DNA of 64,000 nt from Mycolicibacterium sp. CR10. Lineage in GTDB: Bacteria > Actinomycetota > Actinomycetes > Mycobacteriales > Mycobacteriaceae. The notes beneath the pieces are model-generated. The model saw only the letters and a program-made list of their open reading frames with translations. It did not search any database and was not told the origin of the DNA. Shown here in pieces: positions 1 through 9,310 of this stretch. The stretch covers positions 103,003 to 167,002 of the forward strand of contig NZ_STGE01000056.1 in the NCBI RefSeq assembly GCF_005222675.1, given 5' to 3'. Made by a program: the position numbers and the translations under genes. Position 1 is the first letter of the stretch, and every line of letters begins with the position of its first letter.

Positions 1-2706
1 CAACTGCCCGGGCAGCGCCGGGTTGGGCGGGAACGGATGAGTGATCCGCAGCCATGGCCAGTAGAGCGCGGCGTACTTGCTGTCGTATTGCTGGCGCTGG
101 GCGGTGACGTCGACGATCGTCGCGCCCGTCGGTTCGGGGCCCGACTCGGAGTCCAGGACGGCGAACCGATAGCGGTCGAGCTCGCAGTTCAGGATCACTG
201 CGTTGGCCACGTCCGGGTCGGTGCGACCCGGCACCGCGACGATGCTGATGTCGTCCTCGTTGTTGAGCGCGAAAGTGCCGGTGCGATGCGACGGTTCGAC
301 GTTGTCCTGTCCGACATACAGCGCGGCGTTGACGGCGGCGATGTCGTCGTCACCACCGGACAGCGGTCGGCCGACCGAACGTCGGCGGCCGCCGGGCAGC
401 ACCTCGTAGATCAGGTCGGGGCCGACCCGAATCGCGGTTTGGCTGCTGTCGGGGAAGGCGGGGTCGTCGACCCGGACGAGGTTCGACTCGCCTTCGGGCC
501 TGCGGTCCCACAGCCGCGGCGCACCGTCGACCTGGCCGACGACCCGCCCGACGTAGCGGCTGTGGCGATCGTCGAGCGTCAGCCCGCGGTGTGTCTCGCT
601 GGCCACGATCCGCTCGGCGCCGGGGACGGACGGGTTGGCAGCGCCGGTCTTGACCCAGTCGATCGCCAACTTGAACTCACGGCTGCGCACGACCATCCCC
701 GCGGTCGCCGCGAATCCCAACGGTGGGTCGAACACGACCCGGCCACCCTGGATGGCGCCGACCTTGCCCACCCGAGGTAGCCCGGTGGCGTCCATGTGGT
801 CGACCGGCTCGCCCACCGCATGGGTGCGCTGGAGCGGGGTGTCGACCGTGAGGATCCAGTCGTTGGGGTTCGGGCCCGCGGCGATCGCGGTGAGCCGGTG
901 GGTCTCGCTGTCGGTGCGCCCGACGCGGATCCATTCACCGGCGGCCAGAACGCCTTGGGCCCGTACGTGCATCTGAGTGTCGCCCGGCTGGACGAACCCG
1001 ACGAGGGTGGTGCTGAAGTCGAGCAGCTCGACGAGCGTGCCGGGCTCGACGCCGGTCAGCGAGGCCAGCGGCGTCGGGCCGGGAACCGTCTGGGTCACTG
1101 TGGTGTCGACGGCCGACATCGGCTCCTCGTCGACGCGGACACGTAGCTCGTCACCCCAGCGGCCGCGATCCAGCGCGCGCAGGCTCAGCAGCGCCTCGCG
1201 CAGCCCGACACCGAGCCCCGCGCCGTGTGATGCGGTCGCCGCGCCGGTGAGCGGCAGAATCGCCCCGGCCTGGTCGGCCCCCAGTTCGGCGATCTCGCGG
1301 TCTCCGGGCGCCCCGAAGATCACCAACCAGCCTGCGGCGAATGCAGCAGCGCCGAGCAGCACCGTCGTCGCGCCCGCCGCGGCGTGTTCGAGCAGCACCG
1401 TGTCGGCGACGGGTTGCGGATCGACGTCCTGCGCGGCGGCGTGGTCGAGCCGCAGCGGGTCGAGCAGGTCGAGGATGTTGTTCGGTCCGTCCACGGCGCG
1501 CAGCTGGCCGTATTCACCTGTCGGCCCCGCAGGTCCGATCCGCACCCAGTCGCCCGCGGTCAGGGCGCCAACCCCGGTGACGCGGAGCCGGGTGTCGCCC
1601 GCGACGGCGTTCTGCGTCAGCGTGCCGACGGCGCCACCCGCCGCCCCCGGGTCGAGTACGACCGCGACTTCGCCGGCCTCGTGGGCGGTGGTCAGCCGGC
1701 CCCGCACGGCAACCGCCGCCGGGGCGACGGTCGTGTAGTAGGCGGCGTGCCCGGTCGGGTCGATCAGCCGGACGACGTTCGTGCCGAGCGGTGCGCCGTC
1801 GAGCACGACGAGCGCGTCGCCCTGCACCACGCCGCGCAGCAAGTCGACGGGGGCACCGTTGGTGACGGGCGCGCCGAGGCGCACGACGTGAACTCCGGCG
1901 GGGTGGTCATGGGCCAACCGATCACGCAGGCGCAGGCTGTTGTCCGACGGGTCGGCTGGGACCGCCGCGATCTCGACGATCTCGGTGTACGGGTCGGCGA
2001 ATTCGCCGATGCGCAGCAACTGACCCGCGGCGAACGGATCGGTACCGGGCCGGGCGTCGACGACGATGCGGCTCGAACCCGCGACGGCCCGCTCGTGCAG
2101 CGGCTCGTCGTACTGGAGTCCGGCGGCGCCGTCCCAGCCTGCGGTGTCGATCGCCTGGGCTTGCGTCGTCACCAGCGCGGCCGACGCGACCGGCCCCCAC
2201 AGGCCGACGGCGTGGGTGGCCAGCGTGCCCAGCGAAGCCCCGTTGACCGTCACGTATTCCGTGTTCCTGCCGTCGTCGATGCGCAGGATCTCGCCACCGG
2301 CGAGCCCGCCCGCGGCGATGAGCACGACGTTCTGGTCGCCGTCGCGCACCTGGGCGAGCAGCCAGGACGAAAACGCCGTCGGATTGCCCTGGGTCATCAG
2401 CTGCACGGTCGCGTACGTCGCGGCGTCGGGCACGACACGCACCACCCACATGCGCTGGCCACCGTTCTGGAAGAAGCCGCGCACAGCGTAGGGCAGATAC
2501 CAGCAGTCGGTGAACACTGCCGGGTCGAGAAGCCCGCCGAACAGCTCGGTGTACTGTCCCGCGGCGGTGACGAGCACCGGCACGTTTTCAGGGCCGCGAT
2601 CGGCGACGCCGACGACACCGGCGGTGCTGGTGCTCACTCCTTCGATCGGACGGGGGCCGCGGTCGACCTCCTCGACATAGACACCTGGTGACAGATACTC
2701 CGGCAT
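1..2706 (-). CDS. Contractile tail sheath protein of an eCIS (partial, C-terminus beyond window)
   Basis: The minus-strand frame is open from ATG at 2706 to base 1 (902 codons, no stop), so the C-terminus lies outside the window. The start follows AAGGAAG, 12 bases after the upstream gene. The N-terminus (MPEYLSPGVYVEEV) is the classic start of phage-tail-like sheath subunits. Residues about 504-527 (RALDRGRWGDELRV) and about 840-895 (NCELDRYRFAVLD; DSKYAALYWPWLRI) match the conserved sheath core. Sheath subunits polymerise around an inner tube and contract to drive it into a target. Ordinary phage sheaths are roughly 400-500 residues. This one has a large insertion at about 118-680 made of repeats of about 60 residues with a core like AGxWVRIG...E...V and an HaaGe-type end. 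It lies last in a coupled run with a Pvc16-type gene, which points to an eCIS and not a prophage. Sheath identity is firm; the function of the inserted repeats is unknown. Confidence 0.93.
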   Translation of the reverse strand, partial: MPEYLSPGVYVEEVDRGPRPIEGVSTSTAGVVGVADRGPENVPVLVTAAGQYTELFGGLLDPAVFTDCWYLPYAVRGFFQNGGQRMWVVRVVPDAATYATVQLMTQGNPTAFSSWLLAQVRDGDQNVVLIAAGGLAGGEILRIDDGRNTEYVTVNGASLGTLATHAVGLWGPVASAALVTTQAQAIDTAGWDGAAGLQYDEPLHERAVAGSSRIVVDARPGTDPFAAGQLLRIGEFADPYTEIVEIAAVPADPSDNSLRLRDRLAHDHPAGVHVVRLGAPVTNGAPVDLLRGVVQGDALVVLDGAPLGTNVVRLIDPTGHAAYYTTVAPAAVAVRGRLTTAHEAGEVAVVLDPGAAGGAVGTLTQNAVAGDTRLRVTGVGALTAGDWVRIGPAGPTGEYGQLRAVDGPNNILDLLDPLRLDHAAAQDVDPQPVADTVLLEHAAAGATTVLLGAAAFAAGWLVIFGAPGDREIAELGADQAGAILPLTGAATASHGAGLGVGLREALLSLRALDRGRWGDELRVRVDEEPMSAVDTTVTQTVPGPTPLASLTGVEPGTLVELLDFSTTLVGFVQPGDTQMHVRAQGVLAAGEWIRVGRTDSETHRLTAIAAGPNPNDWILTVDTPLQRTHAVGEPVDHMDATGLPRVGKVGAIQGGRVVFDPPLGFAATAGMVVRSREFKLAIDWVKTGAANPSVPGAERIVASETHRGLTLDDRHSRYVGRVVGQVDGAPRLWDRRPEGESNLVRVDDPAFPDSSQTAIRVGPDLIYEVLPGGRRRSVGRPLSGGDDDIAAVNAALYVGQDNVEPSHRTGTFALNNEDDISIVAVPGRTDPDVANAVILNCELDRYRFAVLDSESGPEPTGATIVDVTAQRQQYDSKYAALYWPWLRITHPFPPNPALPGQL

Positions 2707-2718
2707 GGCGCAGCTTCC

Positions 2719-3825
2719 TTAGGGGAGATGCAGATCGAGGACGTTGTCTGGACGGTCGAAGCGGAGGACGCACGCCACCGGCGGGCCGCCCGGCGGAACC
2801 ACCTGCACGTCGAGGGTGAGCGCCGTGCCGACACAACCGACCGCGTAGCGGCCGTCGGCATCGGTGACGTCGCGCGGGAGCCGCACGACGCGGTACTCCA
2901 CCCGCGCGGGATTGGCCGCCTGGATTCGCACGACGTCGCCGTCGGCGAACGGCACCGGCGGGGTCAATCGCAACAGCGTCGCCTCGCGCGGCGACCCGAT
3001 CGATACGGTGGCGTTCGCAGCTGATGCGGTGAACGCGACGCGCTGCGCGGACCCGGCGGGATGGTCGAAGCGCAGGCCGCCGCGCAGCGTGACCGAGCCG
3101 GGCCGGGCCAGGTTCGCGGCCCCGTGGACGGCGTCGGTGACGACGTACTCGAGGGTCGGGCCCGACCCGATCATCAGCCGGGCACCGACGACGACACCGC
3201 TGCGATCGAGGAGCTTCAACACGGTGTCGCCGCGGCGCGCGCCGGTCGCCAGAGGCAGCGGCGGCCCGGCGACCGCGATTGCTCCGGCGGTAACGAGGTC
3301 GCCGGGAGCGTGCGGGAAATTCATCGGCGCGGTCAACCCGATCAGCCCGGCGGGCGCGACGACGCCGACGACGGCACCAGCCACCGGTGCTACGTTGCCG
3401 GCGACGATTCGGGTGACGCGTCCGACGAGCCGGACCCCGGGTCGGTGCAGGGCGACGTCGCCGAGCGACACCGGCAAGCCGGTTCCAGCCGGAATGTGCA
3501 CGGCGACTTCCGTTGTGAGGTACCCGGGGGCACTCACACCGACCTCGACGTCGAACGCGGTGGTCGCCAGTTCGGGAAAGACCGATGCGGGCCGGCCCGT
3601 CAACGCGAAGGTGCCGCCTCGGCCCGCCGCGGTTCCGAAGCGTCGGGTGTCGGTCGGCGCGGCCGTGACGACACCGGTGACCGTGACCGCCTCGAGCGGT
3701 GTCGGACCGCCGGCGGCGTCCGTCGCCCGCCCGGTCAGCAGGGCCTGACGCGTGACGGCGAGGTCGTCGACGACCCCATACGTCCGGGTGTCGGTGCTGA
3801 CCGTGTGAGGAGAGGCGACGGTCAC
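2719..3825 (-). CDS. eCIS-associated beta/repeat-domain protein, carboxypeptidase-regulatory-like
   Basis: 368 residues, GTG start, sharing GTGA with the stop of the upstream Pvc16-type gene, so it is probably translationally coupled. Residues about 28-130 look like a carboxypeptidase-regulatory or transthyretin-like beta sandwich (LLTGRATDAAGG, then APGYLTTEVAVHIPAG). Residues about 195-265 (GDTVLKLLDRSG through GLRFDHPAGS) have the same pattern as the repeats inserted in the neighbouring sheath protein. The C-terminal part (TDADGRYAVGC) again looks like a surface beta domain. No signal peptide or membrane segment is seen, which fits an assembly that forms in the cytoplasm. It could be a baseplate or sheath decoration, or a target-binding component. 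The domain reading is from sequence patterns only; the role is inferred from context. Confidence 0.7.
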   Translation of the reverse strand: MTVASPHTVSTDTRTYGVVDDLAVTRQALLTGRATDAAGGPTPLEAVTVTGVVTAAPTDTRRFGTAAGRGGTFALTGRPASVFPELATTAFDVEVGVSAPGYLTTEVAVHIPAGTGLPVSLGDVALHRPGVRLVGRVTRIVAGNVAPVAGAVVGVVAPAGLIGLTAPMNFPHAPGDLVTAGAIAVAGPPLPLATGARRGDTVLKLLDRSGVVVGARLMIGSGPTLEYVVTDAVHGAANLARPGSVTLRGGLRFDHPAGSAQRVAFTASAANATVSIGSPREATLLRLTPPVPFADGDVVRIQAANPARVEYRVVRLPRDVTDADGRYAVGCVGTALTLDVQVVPPGGPPVACVLRFDRPDNVLDLHLP

Positions 3826-4415
3826 GGCACCGTCACCACCTGCGCCATGCTCGGCAACGATTCGATGACCGGCGTCGCCAGCGACGTCTCGACGGCCTCA
3901 ATGTCAACCGTGCAGGCGAGGTAACTGACGCTCAGCACGTACGGCGCGTCAAGCGCCGACCAGATGCGAGAGGTCGCCTCCAGGTCGATCGGTTCGAGGG
4001 TGACGTGCAGCGTCTCCTCCTTGGCGACGCGGGCCGGGGTGGGTGGCAGGATGGCGCGGTCGCTCAGGATCTCGAGGACCTTGCCGAGCAGCAGTTGTTC
4101 GGTTCCCGAGTCCTGGCAGACGGGGGTGACGAGGTAATGCAGCTGCAGTGGCAGCGGCGGTCGTCGCACCACGTCGGCAGCGATGCGCTCGGGGAAACGG
4201 GTCGTCAGAAACGCCTCGCGCTCAAGGTGATACAGCCACACGGAGATGCCTTGCTGGGGCGCGTTTCCACTTTGCATCTCCTTCGGGCTGTCGGACGTGA
4301 CCACGAAGTTCTGCACGGTGAACAGGTTCTGCAGCATGGGGTCGGCCAGCACGCCGGCTCGGAGGACGCCCATGATGCGTTCGCTCGACCACGCCAATGC
4401 CCGAAAGTCGCTCAC
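3822..4415 (-). CDS. Pvc16/Afp16-type (DUF4255) tail-terminator or cap protein
   Basis: 197 residues from GTG at 4415. That start shares GTGA with the stop of the upstream 76-residue gene and follows GAGGAG; longer in-frame starts would overlap the upstream gene in a non-coding-like stretch. The order of elements is typical of the DUF4255/Pvc16 N-terminal family: an N-terminal helix (VSDFRALAWSSERIMGVL), a central WLYHLERE segment, PPLPLQLHYLVTP, then EQLLLGKVLEIL and a C-terminal beta region (SVSYLACTVDIEAVE). In Photorhabdus PVC and Serratia Afp, members cap or terminate the tail tube and sheath. The family is a good marker for extracellular contractile injection systems, and the adjacent sheath gene supports the call. 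The exact capping role here is inferred from the family. Confidence 0.85.
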   Translation of the reverse strand: MSDFRALAWSSERIMGVLRAGVLADPMLQNLFTVQNFVVTSDSPKEMQSGNAPQQGISVWLYHLEREAFLTTRFPERIAADVVRRPPLPLQLHYLVTPVCQDSGTEQLLLGKVLEILSDRAILPPTPARVAKEETLHVTLEPIDLEATSRIWSALDAPYVLSVSYLACTVDIEAVETSLATPVIESLPSMAQVVTVP

Positions 4416-4642
4416 CTCGGCGGCTCCTCGCCCGAGTCGACATCGTCGTCGTCGCGAACGTCCATCACCCGCAGGTATCCCCTGATGAATTCGCAGATGG
4501 ACTGGAGGGAATTCACATACTGTCGCCGCTCGTCGAGTAGATGCGTCACGTGGCCCGCCCAGCGAGCGTCGCCGTATGCATCGATGTCTTCCCGCCACAC
4601 CCGAAGAACGAACGTGTGCGCGCGTACCAGCGGAAGCTTCAC
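4412..4642 (-). CDS. Small conserved-looking protein at the head of the eCIS operon
   Basis: 76 residues from GTG at 4642, behind a very strong ribosome binding site (GGAGGTGA, six bases upstream). Its stop overlaps the start of the Pvc16-type gene by four bases. The protein is one basic/aromatic domain (FVLRVWRED, then WAGHVTHLLDERRQYV, then ICEFIRGYL) with an acidic tail (DVRDDDDVDSGEE). The pattern of an FVxRxW opening, W-x-G-x-V-x-H, then a YV...FI...YL helix recalls small soluble proteins of unknown function often found beside regulators, but I cannot name a family with confidence. As the first gene of a coupled run it may be an assembly or regulatory accessory of the contractile system. 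Function unknown. Confidence 0.72.
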   Translation of the reverse strand: MKLPLVRAHTFVLRVWREDIDAYGDARWAGHVTHLLDERRQYVNSLQSICEFIRGYLRVMDVRDDDDVDSGEEPPR

Positions 4643-4800
4643 GTAATCACCTCCGCGTGTTGTTCTACGCCCCTTCTGTCCGCCCGACGTCTCTGCACCG
4701 TCTCGTCCACGTCATCGCCGTCGGGAGCGGTGGCATCACCGATTCACATGACGGTGAGAGGTAGAACACGAGGCGGATCGACACCGCCGAACGGGGTGGG

Positions 4801-5796
4801 TCAGCCCATGACGGAGTGCGTTGCAGTCAGTTGGCGGGCCAGCAGCGCTTGTGCGCGTTCCAGGGTGCGCTGCAGTTCGCGAAGCGCATTGGGCTCGAAA
4901 TCGTCTGCGCCACCACGCTTGCCGCCGCTGCCCTGTGCATCGACTGCCGGCGACGCATGGTTGTCGGTCACACCGAGCCGAAGCGACTCGTAGAGGGCAA
5001 GAGTGCTCGCCGCGGGCTCGACGCCGAGTTCCTCGGCGAGCGCGGCGCGGCACCGCTCGAACTGGCGAAGTCCGCCGGTTCGGTCACCGCATGCCCCGTA
5101 GAGCCGCATCACGCGTCGATGCGTGCGCTCGTGGGCCCGGTCTTGACGGAGGACCAGCGATCCGTATCTCAGCCCGGCGTTGATGTCGCCGGTCGCCTCG
5201 GCCTGCCCGAGCAGCCGGTCGAGCAATTCGAGATACATCGCCCGAACCCGCTCGCGCTCAAGCACACACCAGGTCAGATAGCAGCCCTCGAGGAGGTCGC
5301 CCCGGTAGGCCGCGACGGCCTGGTCGGCCTTGCGGGCCTGCGTGTCATTGAGACCGTTGCCGTCATTGGTGTCCACGAAAACCGCTTCGATCATCCCCGC
5401 GTCGGTGCTCACGTGGGCACAGGGATCGAGTTCGATCCACTCGTTGTCGACCGACAGCATCGAGTCGTCGCCAAGAGCGCGCTGCAGTTGCCACAATGCC
5501 TGACGCAGCTGCCGGCGCGCGTCCAGATGCTCAGCTTCGCCCCACAACGTATCGGCGAGGATCTCGCGGTGATGCTCGCGGCGACTGGAGAGAAGCAGGT
5601 AACAGAGAAGCTCCTGGGCCCGGCGCGCTTCGAGGCCGACGACGACGTGTTGCCCGCGACGAACCTCGAGTCGCCCGAGGAGCCTTACGTCAAGACGTGC
5701 GCCGTCCGTGGCGTTACTCGCCCCTCCTGATACGTTGTCATCCGAGATCGTGTCGGGTCTCCACGACATCTCGCACCCCCTGACCCGTTGGGGCAA
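4801..5796 (-). CDS. SARP-type transcriptional regulator with BTAD domain
   Basis: 331 residues; ATG at 5769 (residue 10) is an alternative start. Residues about 35-125 form a winged-helix DNA-binding domain of the OmpR/SARP kind (RLLGRLEVRRG, EARRAQELLCYLLL, LADTLWGE, ARRQLRQALWQLQRAL). Residues about 135-285 match the bacterial transcriptional activation domain, an all-helical TPR-like fold (AVAAYRGDLLEGCY, HERTHRRVMRLYGACGD, FERCRAALAEELGVEP). There is no NB-ARC ATPase, so this is a small SARP. These proteins usually activate a neighbouring cluster by binding direct repeats near -35. It lies 158 bases upstream of the eCIS genes on the same strand and is the obvious candidate activator, though that link is inferred. 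Confidence 0.85.
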   Translation of the reverse strand: MPQRVRGCEMSWRPDTISDDNVSGGASNATDGARLDVRLLGRLEVRRGQHVVVGLEARRAQELLCYLLLSSRREHHREILADTLWGEAEHLDARRQLRQALWQLQRALGDDSMLSVDNEWIELDPCAHVSTDAGMIEAVFVDTNDGNGLNDTQARKADQAVAAYRGDLLEGCYLTWCVLERERVRAMYLELLDRLLGQAEATGDINAGLRYGSLVLRQDRAHERTHRRVMRLYGACGDRTGGLRQFERCRAALAEELGVEPAASTLALYESLRLGVTDNHASPAVDAQGSGGKRGGADDFEPNALRELQRTLERAQALLARQLTATHSVMG

Positions 5797-6538
5797 AAAT
5801 AGGCGCGTCTGACGGTGGCGTCAACGAATCGTTATCAGGTCCGACGGTGATCCCAACCCCACGGCTTAGCCGAGGTCGAACTCACGGAGGTGGGCCGGAA
5901 TACCCGCCTGACCCGAACGGAGCGGCCACCCGAGATTTTGGCAAAGCAATTGGCAATTGGCGGCTTAACGCAGTGGACCAGCTGGTCACGAGGCTCTGTC
6001 AAGCGTAGCTACGTCCTTGTCAGTGTTCGGCAAGTGAGGATAGGTCGTCATCGTCGGCCTCGTGGACTGAGAGATGGGCGACGCCGCAACCTCTGACGCG
6101 TTAGCTGTCTCCGCCCGCCTGTTTTCCGCGAGACCTGCTGGCTTCACAACGCGCGACGTGATCGTCGTCGACGGCATAGGGAGCGACATCTGAAGCGATC
6201 CCGCAGTCCGGGATCGACAGCGGCCCACATCTGGGTCGCGGGCCATTGGTCGGGCAAAACACCCGCGGAGATGCTGATTGCGTCCCTTCCATCCCTTTTG
6301 CGGCGTCATCTAAATCCATTGGCGGCGTGCAGAAGTCGATCGTGTGCGACGTTTGCCCCTGGGAGCGGAATGAAGGCGCCGCTGTCGACAGGCATAACCG
6401 TCACCTCACGACACTGTCCAGTGAAGACGTCTGTTCAGACGTGATGTTGTTGCCGCGGTACCGCATCCGGGCGGAGAACGTCAGGGTGCGGCCGCGTTAT
6501 ACGTGTGCAACACAGTCGCCATCCCACCCGTACACGAA
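5797..6538. other. Long intergenic stretch with no convincing gene
   Basis: About 740 bases lie between the start of the SARP gene and the groEL1 terminator. Short open frames exist on both strands, for example a 39-codon plus-strand frame from ATG at about 6074, but none has a good ribosome binding site and recognisable protein. The base composition is less GC-skewed than the flanking genes. From memory, in M. tuberculosis whiB3 follows groEL1; it is not here, so this stretch could mark the junction of the inserted eCIS island. The 5797-5900 part probably carries the regulator's promoter. Confidence 0.5.
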
Positions 6539-6570
6539 AGCACCCCCGGTCCTCGAGGACCGGGGGTGCT
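6539..6570 (-). terminator. groEL1 transcription terminator, perfect 32-base palindrome
   Basis: A 16-base arm AGCACCCCCGGTCCTC is followed directly by its exact reverse complement. It lies 15 bases after the groEL1 stop on the minus strand and is followed by TTTCG. The stem is long and very GC-rich with only a short U-tract, which is common for actinobacterial terminators. Confidence 0.8.
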
Positions 6571-6585
6571 CCGTACAGCTTGCTC

Positions 6586-8214
<1,629 letters not shown>

Positions 8215-8249
8215 GAATGTCTTTCCATAGAGACGGGTATGACGCGCAA

Positions 8250-8288
8250 CGCCCCGGACATCATCCGTATAGGGGGACGTCCGGGGCG
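8250..8288 (-). promoter_or_regulatory. Hairpin in the groES-groEL1 spacer
   Basis: Exact 10-base arms (CGCCCCGGAC at 8250-8259 and GTCCGGGGCG at 8279-8288) with a 19-base loop lie between the groES stop and the groEL1 start. No U-tract follows, so it is more likely an RNA-processing, stability or attenuation element than a full terminator. Confidence 0.55.
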
Positions 8289-8301
8289 GAGCACGATTCG
8301 C

Positions 8302-8604
8302 TTACTTGGAGACGACTGCCAGCACGTCACGCGCCGACAGGATCAGGTACTCCTCGCCGTTGTACTTGATCTCGGTGCCGCCGTACTTGCTGTAGATGAC
8401 GACGTCGCCCTCCGACACGTCCAGAGGAATCCGCTTTTCGCCATCCTCATCCCAGCGGCCGGGGCCTACTGCGACGACGGTGCCTTCCTGCGGCTTCTCC
8501 TTGGCGGTGTCGGGGATGACCAGACCGGAAGCGGTCGTGGTCTCGGCCTCGTTGGCCTGAACGAGGATCTTGTCCTCGAGTGGCTTGATGTTCACGCTCG
8601 CCAC
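8302..8604 (-). CDS. groES: 10-kDa co-chaperonin GroES
   Basis: 100 residues from GTG at 8604, with AAGGGG upstream. It is the heptameric lid of the GroEL chamber. The whole sequence matches the family: VNIKPLEDKILVQ at the start, the mobile loop ETTTASGLVIPD around residues 19-30, VVAVGPGRWDEDG in the middle, and YSKYGGTEIKYNGEEYLIL before DVLAV at the end. It is the first gene of the groES-groEL1 operon, with a CIRCE operator about 105 bases upstream. Confidence 0.98.
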   Translation of the reverse strand: MASVNIKPLEDKILVQANEAETTTASGLVIPDTAKEKPQEGTVVAVGPGRWDEDGEKRIPLDVSEGDVVIYSKYGGTEIKYNGEEYLILSARDVLAVVSK

Positions 8605-8708
8605 GATGGAGCCCCTTCACTGATGTTGGTGTATGTATTCGGCGGCCGGTGACCTTCCCTCGAGCCGTCGTCGCGGGTGCCGACACGGGGGTTGAACCGA
8701 CTGCCACC

Positions 8709-8733
8709 TAGCACTCTATACACGCGAGTGCTA
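8709..8733. promoter_or_regulatory. CIRCE element (HrcA operator) upstream of groES
   Basis: TAGCACTC, nine bases, then GAGTGCTA form a perfect inverted repeat with the canonical CIRCE spacing. A further GCACTC follows directly at 8734-8739. HrcA bound here represses the groES-groEL1 operon until heat shock. hrcA itself is not in the window. Confidence 0.93.
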
Positions 8734-8808
8734 GCACTCAAGGTTGGGTTCCGCTGAGAGGGCGACTTGTTACCCCGACCGGGTAGAATCGCACACCTGT
8801 TCGATACA

Positions 8809-9310
8809 ATGCATGCCCGCGTCGATGAGGACGCGTTGGTGGGCGTGATCGAGCAGTTGGCGCGGGATGAGGCGGCGGTGGCGTTGCGGGATCGGTTGCC
8901 GGCGGTGGCCGAGTTGTCTGTCGCGGCGAGATCAGCGCGCGGGTGATCTCCGAGTTGACATGGCGCACCCAGTTGGTCGAGGACACTACGGTGATCGCGG
9001 TGATCGCTGCCGAAATGGCGGACAAGGCGACGCCGTGGGGGCCGTTGTCGGAGGTGTTTTTAGCGCGGGCGGTCGACGCGGTGATCGAACGGTATGACCC
9101 CAAAGCGGTGCGCCGCGCTCAGGAGGTCATCCGGAGACCGTCATTTGATGACAACGTTCTGGGGCGGGCCGGGCGGCTGGAGCGACGCCCAATTGCCCGG
9201 CCCGCACTGCGATGATGCCCCGCCGGCGACGCACCCGCGCCGCCGACGAAGCCGCACGCATCAAAGCCGAACGCGCACAGAATAGTTCAGCACCGCAAGA
9301 CTCGCCCTAG
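8809..9310 (+). pseudogene. Remnant of a 13E12-repeat (DUF222/HNH endonuclease) gene
   Basis: Three collapsed pieces of one family are visible. Frame 1 from ATG at 8809 gives 45 residues (VGVIEQLARDEAAVALRDRL) and stops at 8944-8946. The reading continues in another frame from about 8928 (GEISARVISELTWRTQLVED, then TPWGPLSEVFLARAVDAVIE, then RYDPKAVRRAQEV). After loss of the catalytic middle, the family's C-terminal tail appears in the frame ending at 9310 (MMPRRRRTRAADEAARIKAE). Intact members are about 400-500 residues and carry an HNH motif, which is missing here. These elements are multicopy and typical of mycobacterial genomes. The copy is dead through at least one frameshift and a large internal deletion. 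Confidence 0.85.

Noticed and set aside
1384..2691. 435-codon open frame on the plus strand over the sheath gene
   Set aside because: It is antisense to a clear sheath frame. Its composition (Arg/Gly/Asp-rich, no domains) is what GC-rich codon bias gives on the complementary strand.
1..5796. A simple prophage remnant
   Set aside because: The presence of a DUF4255/Pvc16-type gene and a SARP regulator, with no integrase, capsid or lysis gene in view, favours an eCIS. The region left of base 1 is unseen, so a prophage is not fully excluded.
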